DNA of 64,000 nt from a bacterium. GTDB taxonomy: Bacteria > Orphanbacterota > Orphanbacteria > Orphanbacterales > Orphanbacteraceae. A model generated the notes under the pieces. The model saw only the letters and a list, made by a program, of their open reading frames with translations. It was not told the origin of the DNA and searched no databases. This document shows positions 1 to 8,432 of the stretch, in pieces. The stretch covers positions 528,670-592,669 of the forward strand of contig JALGYY010000035.1 in assembly GCA_025782575.1 (NCBI GenBank), written 5' to 3'. Position numbers and translations under genes: made by a program. How positions within the stretch are numbered: the stretch's first letter is position 1; each line of letters opens with the position of its first letter.

Positions 1-93
1 CCTGATGATGTGACGGGAGCAAACCTGGACGCGGCGGGCGAAGATGAAGAGCCCAGCCCATCGCCCGCAGACACTGAATCAGCACCGAGGTAG
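1..93 (+). CDS. 3' end of an upstream gene, acidic C-terminal tail (partial)
   Basis: Reading frame 1 is open from the window edge to a TAG at 91-93 and encodes 30 residues rich in Asp, Glu, Ser and Pro, a plausible acidic C-terminal tail. The body of the gene lies outside the window, so no function can be given. If real, it ends just before or within the 5' part of the cytochrome reading frame that follows, which argues that the cytochrome begins downstream of its first possible ATG. Confidence 0.35.
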   Translation, partial: PDDVTGANLDAAGEDEEPSPSPADTESAPR

Positions 94-745
94 GTCGTCC
101 TTGGGTCGTTTGAGCAAAAGGAACTGGATTCCAGAGGGGCCAGTGGTGATGCCATTCGTCACAGCGATTCTGGTCACCCTGTTTCTGGCCTGCAGCGCAA
201 GTACGAGGCATCGCGTGATTTCCACCCTCTTTGACGGCGTTCCCCCCCTTGATACGGCGGGTGCGCAGACTATTGTCGATACACTTTCTACCGAGGTTGC
301 TTCCCCTGTCACCGAGCGGTCCACTTTCGAGGGAGTCTCGTATACACTCCACGCACCCTACGAAGAAAAAATGTGTACTGAGTGCCATCTGCTCGAAGGA
401 ACAGGAGCGTTCGGAAAGAGCGTTCGGTTGCGAGTTCCCATGAACGAGCTATGCATGGAATGTCACGACGACATGTCGATCGACGAACTGCGTAACACTT
501 ACGACTGGATACATGGTCCGGTGGCTGCCGGGGCATGCACAGGCTGTCACAGTCCTCACACGGCGCTCTATCCCGCTCTTCTCCTCGCGGAACCGGGAAG
601 GCCTCTCTGCATTCGTTGCCACGATGAGAACCGGCTGGCGGAGCAGGAGATTCATGAGGACAGTCAGATGAACTGTCTGACCTGTCATGCCGCCCATGGA
701 GCCGACGCGATCGCCTTCAACATGGCAGAAACGGTGGACGAGTGA
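44..745 (+). CDS. Multiheme c-type cytochrome lipoprotein (5 CXXCH)
   Basis: Contains five CXXCH heme-binding motifs (CTEC-H, CMEC-H, CTGC-H, CIRC-H, CLTC-H) arranged as in the doubled-CXXCH family. A hydrophobic stretch ending in LFLAC gives a lipobox, so the mature protein is probably a lipid-anchored periplasmic or outer-membrane electron carrier. The start is uncertain: the longest frame starts at 44, but a TTG at 110 (giving a short Lys/Arg n-region) or the ATG at 149 would place the lipobox Cys at a more usual 15-28 residues. Its stop overlaps the start of the beta-barrel gene by 4 nt, so the two are co-translated, pointing to a porin-cytochrome type conduit. Confidence 0.85.
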   Translation: MKSPAHRPQTLNQHRGRSSLGRLSKRNWIPEGPVVMPFVTAILVTLFLACSASTRHRVISTLFDGVPPLDTAGAQTIVDTLSTEVASPVTERSTFEGVSYTLHAPYEEKMCTECHLLEGTGAFGKSVRLRVPMNELCMECHDDMSIDELRNTYDWIHGPVAAGACTGCHSPHTALYPALLLAEPGRPLCIRCHDENRLAEQEIHEDSQMNCLTCHAAHGADAIAFNMAETVDE

Positions 746-2718
746 TGAGCCGGCCGGTTTACATCAAGCGACCTCATCTGCACCGGCTCATGCTCGCAGC
801 TGTTGTCGTTCTGTTCACCATACCGGCCGGACGATCCGAAGCCGCTCGCTCCGGTTCGGGGCAGATTCAACTCCTCCGCCTGAGCCGCTGGACTGGCAAC
901 CTGTCCATGGAAGCGGGCATTGCCGACTACAAAGTCGACCGTGACGGTCGGATCAGAGAAGAATCGAGGAATCTTTTCGCCCCCGGTCTCCAGCTTGCAA
1001 ATCGTGGATTTATCTATCACCCCCGGCTCGTCACGTTCAATGTGTCGGGTGATCTTGCCTGGTCCAGGCTGCGGGAATCCGAAAACTTCACCGGCTTCGA
1101 CCAGCGTACCAATAGCTGGCTCAATTCCTACTCGATGCGCTTTGCTTTTCTGCAGAAACGCCGATTCCATTTCGATTTTCAGCAGGACCGGCAACACAGC
1201 AGAGTGCGCGTTACTGATACGAGGAACACGAACGTGCTCGACCGAAAGCAGGTCCTATCCGCCTTCTGGCGCCAAGGGACCATACCCGTCGAATTCCGGA
1301 GAGAGACCGGTGTTCGTAGTACGACCGGACTCATTTCCTCCAAAGAGACCCGCAACGTCTCACGTATCCTGAGCCGCTACGCAAAGAGCCGCACACACGT
1401 TGGAGAGGTCAGCCTCAGACGGTCGCGAATCGAAAACAAGGACTATGACTACTTTAATACCCGATACGAGGCACATGTAGACGAGCGATTCATTCGCCCG
1501 AATTGGATGGGAGGGGCCCGGCTCCGTTGGTGGCGACTTGACACGCAAAATGATCGTACGGAATCGACCCGCGGTTCGGTCAGCGCCCGACGGGATCTGA
1601 TCTATGGGTTCCGGACGAGCGGTAACATTGAGGCCGAACGCTACAGAGGGAGTGCCACTCGGGAGGATCGGATTGACGGTCGCGCCTCTCTCGCTCACCA
1701 GCTCTATTCGAGTCTTGATACGGAGCTATCATTGCAGCTCGCAAGGTCAACACCGGTCGATGGAAGATTGCGCACGATTGACGGCAGATTCGAAACACGG
1801 TATCGGAAACGGATCCCCTATGGACGGCTCAATATAGCGGGATCGATTCGACGACTTGACAGGGATACAAATGCAGACGATGTCGAAGTGACTGTTGTGG
1901 AGCTGGTAATTCGATTCGGCCAGGCGGATGACTTCCTGTTCGAGGAAGCGGATATCATCACCGGCTCCGTCAGTCTTCTTGACTCGACCGGTACGATCGT
2001 CTATGCGCCGGGTTCAGACTATGAAGTCGTTCAGATCGGCCGGGCGACATTCCTTCGCAGGCGATCGGACGGTCGAATCGCACCAGATGCTTCAGTTAGG
2101 GTCAACTACCGGTACCTGGCCGGAATGGATGTGAGGGAAGTGTCGAATATCGTTACCGGTAGCTCCCGGATAACGACAGACGTGGGGCTCTACGCAAAAA
2201 TTGTCAAAAGCCGGCGGCGCCCGATCGATCCGACGAGCGAAGAACGAATCGGTCTGATTGAATCGACGAACCAGACCGTCGGAGCCGGATTGAGGCGAAA
2301 ATCCTGGGGAGCGGACTGGGAAGAAGCCCGATATGATGGGGAACCAATTCCCTGGAAGAGAACGCGGATTGTGGGAAGACTGTCCGGTGGAATTTTCCGC
2401 CGATTACGGTGGTCCGCCAGAGCCGACCGAGGGTGGAACGAATTCCCGGATCAGGGAGACCGTTTTGACTTCGGCGGTGCAGAGGCATCGCTGACCGCGA
2501 ATTACTATTTCGGCCGCACAACACTCACCGGACGCTTCAACCGACAGGAAACGGAATCGGGCGAGGTCGAGCGATGGCGTGCCGGATTTATCACCGTATT
2601 ACGTCTTCGGGTCGGGCAGATCACGCTGGAAGGCTTCGAAGGGGAGATCCACTCGGAAGCGACTGGCGGGGAACGTGATCGCAGTCTGGTCCTTCGCATC
2701 GATCGGAGAATCCCATGA
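742..2718 (+). CDS. Outer-membrane beta-barrel protein of a porin-cytochrome cluster
   Basis: A 658-residue protein with an N-terminal signal peptide (about residues 14-34) and long alternating amphipathic, Arg/Tyr/Trp-rich segments typical of outer-membrane beta strands. Around residues 390-460 a short globular insertion with a GSDYEV-type motif interrupts the strands. No enzymatic motif is visible. It overlaps the cytochrome before it and the beta-propeller lipoprotein after it by 4 nt each, so it is part of one operon with three multiheme cytochromes. By analogy with porin-cytochrome conduits, which thread cytochromes through an outer-membrane barrel, a role in moving electrons across the outer membrane is likely; this is inference from context, not from a recognised MtrB signature. 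Confidence 0.7.
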   Translation: MMSRPVYIKRPHLHRLMLAAVVVLFTIPAGRSEAARSGSGQIQLLRLSRWTGNLSMEAGIADYKVDRDGRIREESRNLFAPGLQLANRGFIYHPRLVTFNVSGDLAWSRLRESENFTGFDQRTNSWLNSYSMRFAFLQKRRFHFDFQQDRQHSRVRVTDTRNTNVLDRKQVLSAFWRQGTIPVEFRRETGVRSTTGLISSKETRNVSRILSRYAKSRTHVGEVSLRRSRIENKDYDYFNTRYEAHVDERFIRPNWMGGARLRWWRLDTQNDRTESTRGSVSARRDLIYGFRTSGNIEAERYRGSATREDRIDGRASLAHQLYSSLDTELSLQLARSTPVDGRLRTIDGRFETRYRKRIPYGRLNIAGSIRRLDRDTNADDVEVTVVELVIRFGQADDFLFEEADIITGSVSLLDSTGTIVYAPGSDYEVVQIGRATFLRRRSDGRIAPDASVRVNYRYLAGMDVREVSNIVTGSSRITTDVGLYAKIVKSRRRPIDPTSEERIGLIESTNQTVGAGLRRKSWGADWEEARYDGEPIPWKRTRIVGRLSGGIFRRLRWSARADRGWNEFPDQGDRFDFGGAEASLTANYYFGRTTLTGRFNRQETESGEVERWRAGFITVLRLRVGQITLEGFEGEIHSEATGGERDRSLVLRIDRRIP

Positions 2719-3647
2719 GGACTCTCGGTCGCTTGTCATCCACCTCAGTAGTCCGAACAGCAGCAACGCTAGCTCTTACGACTCTTCTGGCATGCGCTGC
2801 TGGGGGACTACCGAAATGGAAAAGTGTTCCCATGCCCCTTCACGATGAGGGCGCCCTGCAGATCAAACGTGCGTATGATACGAGCTTTCCCGTTCGCACT
2901 CTTGCGGTGGCGGACGGGAAAATTTTCACTCCCCCCGGCAATAAATCCGGAATTGTGTTCCGTCATGTCGATCGTGCCGGCCTGCTTTCCGAGCCCCAAC
3001 AATTTTCGAGCATCGGCCGACAGGTTCGTGCTTTGGCCGCAGCGTCCGATGGAAGAGTATGGACTGTCGTATCCGATGGTACTCAGGTGGTCGGCTACCG
3101 GCCCGATGGAACGGCGCAGCAATTTGCGCTACCAAGCGACGGTGAACCGGTCAAAGTTATTGCGCTGGCCTGGCAGCAGAGCCGGAGCCGCATCTGGGGA
3201 ATTGACCGCCTCGGTCACCGCCTCCTTCTCTGGGATACAGATCATCCGGAGGAGCCCCCGATCACCGTAGGAAAAAGGGGGCGCGCACCGGGCGACTTCA
3301 ACCACCCGAAAGACCTCGCCGTGCAACCGGACGGCTCCGTCGTCGTTCTCGACGCTCTCAATCTCCGAATTCAGAGATTCGATAGCGACGGCAGGTATCT
3401 CGGCTCCTTGCCGGCCGACTCGGCTCCTCCTCTGGAAAGGCCGCTCCTGATCGCCGCCGACGGCGACGGATCAGTCTGGGTCCTCGACGACGGCGAAGGG
3501 GTATTGCGGCGGATAGCGCGAAATGGATCTACAGAAACCCTTCTCTGGCCGGCAGCTCCGCCAGGTGCAACAGATATGACTTTCGACGAGGCGGGCCGCC
3601 TTTGGATCGCGACCCCCCTCGCCTCTCGTCTTTATATGTATGACTGA
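2715..3647 (+). CDS. NHL-type beta-propeller lipoprotein
   Basis: The N-terminus ends in LTTLLAC, a lipobox, so the protein is probably lipid-anchored. The rest is made of repeated blades with patterns such as GDFNHPKDLAVQPDGSVVVLD and DGDGSVWVLDDGEG, characteristic of NHL/SMP-30-like beta-propellers, about six blades in 310 residues. Similar propellers are common next to multiheme cytochromes, where they are thought to scaffold electron-transfer complexes. It overlaps its upstream neighbour by 4 nt and the next cytochrome frame by 8 nt. No catalytic residues can be assigned. Confidence 0.75.
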   Translation: MRTLGRLSSTSVVRTAATLALTTLLACAAGGLPKWKSVPMPLHDEGALQIKRAYDTSFPVRTLAVADGKIFTPPGNKSGIVFRHVDRAGLLSEPQQFSSIGRQVRALAAASDGRVWTVVSDGTQVVGYRPDGTAQQFALPSDGEPVKVIALAWQQSRSRIWGIDRLGHRLLLWDTDHPEEPPITVGKRGRAPGDFNHPKDLAVQPDGSVVVLDALNLRIQRFDSDGRYLGSLPADSAPPLERPLLIAADGDGSVWVLDDGEGVLRRIARNGSTETLLWPAAPPGATDMTFDEAGRLWIATPLASRLYMYD

Positions 3648-5352
3648 TGGAGATGGAACCAGAAAAGTGAAGATGTCGCATAGTTTGCCGAATCAACCAG
3701 GCCATCAGCTCCTACTCAGGATCGGTTTGGCGCTTGGTTCGATTCTCCTCTTCCCGCAGTTCGGGCTGAGTGGAGAGGACGGGCCCCGGGTTCGTGAAAT
3801 CGAAGGGACGATTCATAACCTTTCGACTACCGGACCCGGGGATACCCGGGCGATCGCGCTTGACGAAATCTGCAAGTTTTGTCACACCCCCCATGCGGGA
3901 AGCAATCAAGGTGTGCTCTTCAACAAACCCGATACACAGGCGCCCTTCATCGTCTACAACAGTCCATCGCTCGATGGGCTTGTCAATCCACCGGGACGGG
4001 AATCACGCCTTTGCCTCACTTGCCATGACGGAACGATCGCGCTTGGAGATCTTCTCTCAGAAGGAACTACCTGGGAGTTTCCTCCGGGCCGAGAATTTCT
4101 TGATTCAACAAGTGGTGGGCTCGATCCCATGCTTCGCGACGACCATCCTGTCAGTTTCCTCTATGACGCAGGCCTTGCCGCAGCCGATGAAAACCTCGCC
4201 CATCCCGCCACACTTCCCCCCGAGCTTCCGCTCTCTGCGGGACGTGTCGAATGCTCCACCTGCCACGCCGTTCACAACAACACTCTCGGATATTTCATGC
4301 AGGCACCCTGGACAGACGGATCGATGTGCGAGACCTGCCACGACCGCACCGGCTGGCTGTCGGCAGGACACCGGACTGCGAACCGGCCGGACCACATCGA
4401 CCCGGATCCTGCTTCCGGTTGCCGGAGTTGCCATCGGGTTCATTTCGCCAACCTCGACACGCCCCTGCTCAGTATCGGCTCCGAAGAGACAGGGTGCTAC
4501 CAATGTCATTCCACCCCGTCTGACCCCGGCAATCCGGCCGCCGTGGACGTAGCGGATGTGTTCGCACTTACGTATCACCATCCTGTGGAACAGACCTCCG
4601 GTGTGCATGAGCCTGATGAGGACCCGTTTTCCATGGTGGAACATGTGGAGTGCGCAGACTGTCATAATCCACACGCGGCACGAAGCGGAAGCGCCATGGA
4701 TGCGATGGCCGGAGTCTCGGGAATCGATGCGGGAGGCCTTCCTGTCGATCCCGCTCTGGATCCACAGGAGGTCTGCTATCGTTGCCACGGTCTCGCTCCG
4801 GAAACAGTCGAGGACGTCCCACGACTTTTCGGCGGTTCCTCGATTCGCGAGCAGTTCGGTACGGGGGCCTCCTCTTTCCATCCGGTCGATCGTGACGCGG
4901 CTGAAAGCTCCCCCTCCCTCAGGCCGGAGTGGCAGATGGCGAACCGCATCGACTGCATGGACTGTCACAACTCTCCCGCCGGCGGGGGTTTCGCTTCGGG
5001 TCCTCACGGCTCATCCTGGCCCTTCATTCTGGAGCGGGAGTACCGAGTGGACGGTACCGATACAGGGGGATTTCAGGATGCCGCGCTCTGCGACAAGTGT
5101 CACGACGTGGCCTGGATCATTGATGATCGAGGGCCGTTCGATGAGCATGGGAAGCATTTCAAGGAGGGTGTGCTCTGCGGCAGTTGCCATGCGGCGCATG
5201 GCGTCGTGGGTAACTATCCCCGGCTGATCAACTTTGACCTCCGGGTTGTTGAACCTTTCAATGGGGTCATCGAGTTCGTCCGCCCCTCCTCGGGGAATGG
5301 CTCCTGCACGCTTCGCTGCCACGGCGAGAAACACGACGATGAGAACTACTGA
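3640..5352 (+). CDS. Large multiheme c-type cytochrome (11 CXXCH plus one CX3CH)
   Basis: Eleven CXXCH motifs are visible along 570 residues, plus a terminal CTLRC-H (CX3CH) near residue 562. Many are followed by spaced His residues (for example CKFC-H-TPH, CSTC-H-AVH) as in doubled-CXXCH cytochromes. A hydrophobic segment at residues 24-42 is a signal peptide. The ATG at 3640 overlaps the previous gene; an internal ATG at 3673 would give a cleaner signal peptide, so the start is open. The next cytochrome starts inside its 3' end, so the operon continues. It is probably a periplasmic or surface electron carrier of the same conduit. Confidence 0.85.
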   Translation: MTDGDGTRKVKMSHSLPNQPGHQLLLRIGLALGSILLFPQFGLSGEDGPRVREIEGTIHNLSTTGPGDTRAIALDEICKFCHTPHAGSNQGVLFNKPDTQAPFIVYNSPSLDGLVNPPGRESRLCLTCHDGTIALGDLLSEGTTWEFPPGREFLDSTSGGLDPMLRDDHPVSFLYDAGLAAADENLAHPATLPPELPLSAGRVECSTCHAVHNNTLGYFMQAPWTDGSMCETCHDRTGWLSAGHRTANRPDHIDPDPASGCRSCHRVHFANLDTPLLSIGSEETGCYQCHSTPSDPGNPAAVDVADVFALTYHHPVEQTSGVHEPDEDPFSMVEHVECADCHNPHAARSGSAMDAMAGVSGIDAGGLPVDPALDPQEVCYRCHGLAPETVEDVPRLFGGSSIREQFGTGASSFHPVDRDAAESSPSLRPEWQMANRIDCMDCHNSPAGGGFASGPHGSSWPFILEREYRVDGTDTGGFQDAALCDKCHDVAWIIDDRGPFDEHGKHFKEGVLCGSCHAAHGVVGNYPRLINFDLRVVEPFNGVIEFVRPSSGNGSCTLRCHGEKHDDENY

Positions 5353-6358
5353 CCACGCAGCGTACCGCCTATCGGCTTTCCCTTACTGGAGACTCCTGGT
5401 CGGGGCTCTGCTCATTTTTGGGATGCCGGAACGAGCCCTTCCACAGGACGGCACTTCAACACTCCCCCCCGCATGGTCTGAAGGGATGGACTGCGCGTCC
5501 GCCGGATGCCACGGCCGGTTGATCGAGCAGCGTTATGTGCACGAGGCGATTGAGGAAGGCTGCGATCTCTGTCACGAAGAGACAGGCTCCCACGAATTCG
5601 ATCCGATCCCGGACGGCCAGGATCTCTGTCTCGATTGCCACGATGATGGGGAGGGAATCTGGGATCATGCCGACGGGGGAGCTGAATGCATCGACTGCCA
5701 CGATCCGCACGCTGCCCGGTGGTCACACCTGCTTCGGATGCCGGCCGGTCGGCTCTGCCAGGACTGCCACGGGCTGGGCGAAGAGGATGGGCTGGTATCG
5801 GTGCACCTTCCGGTGTCGGAGGGCCGATGCCTCGAGTGCCATCATCCGCACCGGACGGTCGACTCCCCCCTGCTCGCCCGCACGGCGGAGGAGCTCTGTG
5901 CCAAATGTCATCGGAGGATAATCTTCCCCGGCGTGGAAAGCCCGGAGCCTCATGGGGGTGACAATCCTGAGGGTTGCAACGAATGCCATGAAGTTCACGA
6001 ATCGACGTACCAGGCTCTTCTCAGTGACCAGTTCGCCGAGGGCCCCTATACGACCGACCCGGAATCGGACTACGCACTCTGCTTTGCCTGTCACGATTTG
6101 GACGACCTGCTGCAATCTGACGACACAGGCTTTATTTCAGATGATGGCCTGAATCTCCACGGAGCCCACGTGCTGATCGAAGGAAAAGGTCGGGGCTGCC
6201 GCACCTGTCACAAAATGCACGCCAATGACCTCCCTTACATGGCGAATTCCGGAATACATATGGGGAACTGGACCGCCGGAATGGCTCTCGTTATCACGGA
6301 CAGTTCCAAAACCTGTGCGCCCGCATGCCACGAACCACGATCCTACCTGTTCGAATAG
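5339..6358 (+). CDS. Multiheme c-type cytochrome (9 CXXCH plus CX4CH and CX3CH)
   Basis: The ATG at 5339 is chosen because it opens directly into a signal peptide (hydrophobic stretch WRLLVGALLIFGM) and overlaps the preceding stop by 14 nt; upstream codons in this frame are only a shadow of the previous gene. The mature part has nine CXXCH motifs, an atypical CASAGC-H (CX4CH) near its N-terminus and a C-terminal CAPAC-H (CX3CH). The C-terminal CX3CH matches the one at the end of the preceding gene, suggesting the two are related. Last gene of the porin-cytochrome operon; a small hairpin follows. Confidence 0.85.
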   Translation: MRTTDHAAYRLSAFPYWRLLVGALLIFGMPERALPQDGTSTLPPAWSEGMDCASAGCHGRLIEQRYVHEAIEEGCDLCHEETGSHEFDPIPDGQDLCLDCHDDGEGIWDHADGGAECIDCHDPHAARWSHLLRMPAGRLCQDCHGLGEEDGLVSVHLPVSEGRCLECHHPHRTVDSPLLARTAEELCAKCHRRIIFPGVESPEPHGGDNPEGCNECHEVHESTYQALLSDQFAEGPYTTDPESDYALCFACHDLDDLLQSDDTGFISDDGLNLHGAHVLIEGKGRGCRTCHKMHANDLPYMANSGIHMGNWTAGMALVITDSSKTCAPACHEPRSYLFE

Positions 6359-6371
6359 TGTTCCGATCAGC

Positions 6372-6387
6372 TGCGCCATAAGGCGCA
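6372..6387 (+). terminator. Short GC hairpin after the cytochrome operon
   Basis: TGCGCC, ATAA loop, GGCGCA: a perfect 6-bp stem 14 nt after the last cytochrome stop. It has no T-run, so it may be only a weak terminator or an RNA-stability hairpin. Confidence 0.35.
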
Positions 6388-6561
6388 TCTGCCGAAGCCA
6401 AAGGGCACAAAGCCTTATATCTACAGACATATCAATCTGCTCCCTCCTCCTCTAACTGGGGGGCGCTGCGGTCTCCAGGGGCGTCTTGAGCAGTATTGTC
6501 ATGCCCGGTCGCAAATTGGACCAAGCCTTGCTTTCCATTTCGTTCGGGAGAGTGTGGTGCA

Positions 6562-7386
6562 ATGAACTATCTGAATGACGTTACATTGTTCTGGCTCAGT
6601 TTCTGGCTGTACCTCGCCTCTTTTCTGGTATTCACAACCTACCTGGCCATCCGATCGGCCAACCTGGGTAAGATCGCCGCCGGTCTCCTCTTTCTCGGGT
6701 TTCTCCCTCACACCGGTGGGATTCTCACACGTTGGCAGCTGGCGGGCCAGGCTCCGCTCAGCAACATGTTTGAATACGCCAACATGATGGGATGGCTGAC
6801 CGTCGCCGCTTTCGCTGGAATTGTGGCGCGATATCGACGACTCATTCTGGGCACAATCGTTTCCCCCGCCATTCTGATGATCATTGTCTCCGCCTCGATG
6901 CTGCCCAAAGAGCTGAGTGCTCAGACCATGCCGGATCTGGGTCGCCACTGGCTGGCCATACACGTGGGCCTGACAGTTCTCGCGGAGGGGGCATTCGCAG
7001 TCGGAATGGCCATGGGAGTGACCTATCTTCTCAAATCACGAGCAGAGGGGCGAAATAGCATGGGGGCCTGGCACCGGATCCCTTCCCTCACCAGACTCGA
7101 TGCGGCGGGCTTCCGAGCGGTCGAGTTCGCATACCCTCTCTTCACTGTGGGTGCACTGTTTGCCGGATCCGTCTGGGCGCATGAAGCCTGGGGGGTCACC
7201 TGGGTATGGGAACCGAAGCAGATCAGTGCCATTGCTATCTGGACTTACTACACGGCTTGCTTTTACGCACGCCTCCAGCTCGGATGGCGGGGAAAGCGTT
7301 TCGCTCTGCTGAATGTGGGAGGCTTCCTTCTGATCCTGCTGTCGTTCGCCGTGAACCTGGTATTCGGCGGGGCACACGCGGCCTGA
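6562..7386 (+). CDS. ccsA: CcsA/ResC-type cytochrome c assembly (heme export) protein
   Basis: A polytopic membrane protein of about 274 residues with eight hydrophobic segments and the heme-handling segment WGVTWVWEPKQ, a variant of the tryptophan-rich WWD motif of the CcmC/CcmF/CcsA family. In System II cytochrome maturation this protein, with CcsB/ResB, moves heme to the periplasm and attaches it to CXXCH motifs. The ATG at 6562 is preferred over an upstream in-frame start because it has a GGGAG site 11 nt upstream and begins at the first membrane segment. It sits among cytochrome genes, as expected. No ResB partner is in this window. Confidence 0.88.
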   Translation: MNYLNDVTLFWLSFWLYLASFLVFTTYLAIRSANLGKIAAGLLFLGFLPHTGGILTRWQLAGQAPLSNMFEYANMMGWLTVAAFAGIVARYRRLILGTIVSPAILMIIVSASMLPKELSAQTMPDLGRHWLAIHVGLTVLAEGAFAVGMAMGVTYLLKSRAEGRNSMGAWHRIPSLTRLDAAGFRAVEFAYPLFTVGALFAGSVWAHEAWGVTWVWEPKQISAIAIWTYYTACFYARLQLGWRGKRFALLNVGGFLLILLSFAVNLVFGGAHAA

Positions 7387-7417
7387 GAGACCCTTCTCTC
7401 GATCGAGGGAGCGCCGG

Positions 7418-8197
7418 TCAATCCCCATTCTGCAGAAAGTATGACTGGAGAGCGGCAAATGTGATATTCCCCCGTGGCCGGGGTGGAGTGGGCGTCATCG
7501 CATGACAGCTCAGACAAAGGTCACTCCCACGATTGCTGAACTGCAATAGATCCTCGCCCGAACCGTACAGGTCGTGACACGTTCCGCACCCGACCGCTGC
7601 GTCTTCAAACAGAAGCTCGGCCGGCAGATCGGAAATAACGCGGTAACTCCTGGGCCGCACGGTGAGCGCATCAACATAGCGAACACCAACGGGATGACTG
7701 TTCGGCCCATCGAGGATCGGCATCAGTCCCTTCTGCTGCCGGGGAGTGCTGACAAATCGTACGTGTGCATCCGGGGCGGACGATCCGTCATGACAGGATG
7801 CGCACTTTCGGGAGTGAGATACCAGAGAGATCGCTCCCCTGGAATCAACCGTTGCCATATGTACCAGTGTCGATTCGTTCTCGTGCCGGCCCGCCCCATT
7901 AGGGTGACAGGTAACGCAAAGACTCCGACCCAGCTGGCTGGCAGGTGATGATCCGGTCGAAAAATGGTCGACATCAACGTGACAGGTCCCGCATGTGATC
8001 GTTCCATCGGCCGCAAGGGGGAGGTGCCTGCCGGACAATGGAGGAACGATACCCACGGGATGAGACATCAAGACCATTTCTCTGTGGCACTCGGCGCAGG
8101 TCGCCGGGGATGAGACCGGATCGGCTGCCAGACCGGACACCACGAATAGGAAAAGGGCTCCCCAAAGAGAGCAGACGGCACGATATCCTGCCCACAC
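7418..8197 (-). CDS. Hexaheme c-type cytochrome, secreted
   Basis: Six CXXCH motifs (CAEC-H, CGTC-H, CVTC-H, CASC-H, CGTC-H, CLSC-H) in 259 residues after a signal peptide (GALFLFVVSGLAADP). The start is a GTG at 8197 preceded by a strong AGGGAGG site 9 nt upstream. Several motifs precede paired His residues (HPVG, HSRK), typical of doubled-CXXCH proteins. It is convergent with ccsA, with 31 nt between stops, and lies downstream of the Rieske/cytochrome b/nonaheme operon on the same strand but 235 nt away, so it may be a separate unit. Probably a periplasmic electron acceptor of that complex. Confidence 0.82.
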   Translation of the reverse strand: MWAGYRAVCSLWGALFLFVVSGLAADPVSSPATCAECHREMVLMSHPVGIVPPLSGRHLPLAADGTITCGTCHVDVDHFSTGSSPASQLGRSLCVTCHPNGAGRHENESTLVHMATVDSRGAISLVSHSRKCASCHDGSSAPDAHVRFVSTPRQQKGLMPILDGPNSHPVGVRYVDALTVRPRSYRVISDLPAELLFEDAAVGCGTCHDLYGSGEDLLQFSNRGSDLCLSCHAMTPTPPRPRGNITFAALQSYFLQNGD

Positions 8198-8432
8198 GCT
8201 CCGATACCTCCCTCAGATGGCTTGAACTCACGATGCAATCGGGTCCGGAGAGACCTAAGAAAGGCAGGAACTATGCCATGGAGACTGTAGGAGCTAACTC
8301 GAAGAAACTATGAGGGTTATCACTATCAGGAGAAACAGGGGCAGGGCACAGGGGAGGGCGAATCGAGAGTGGTGTATGCAAACAGCATTGGCGGGGCACC
8401 GAGCCGCGTTTCAATACTCGAGGGAAGAGTGC

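Noticed and set aside
4105-5007. 300-codon minus-strand frame opposite the large multiheme cytochrome.
   Set aside because: Antisense shadow of a GC-rich gene with obvious CXXCH motifs; no RBS, no family.
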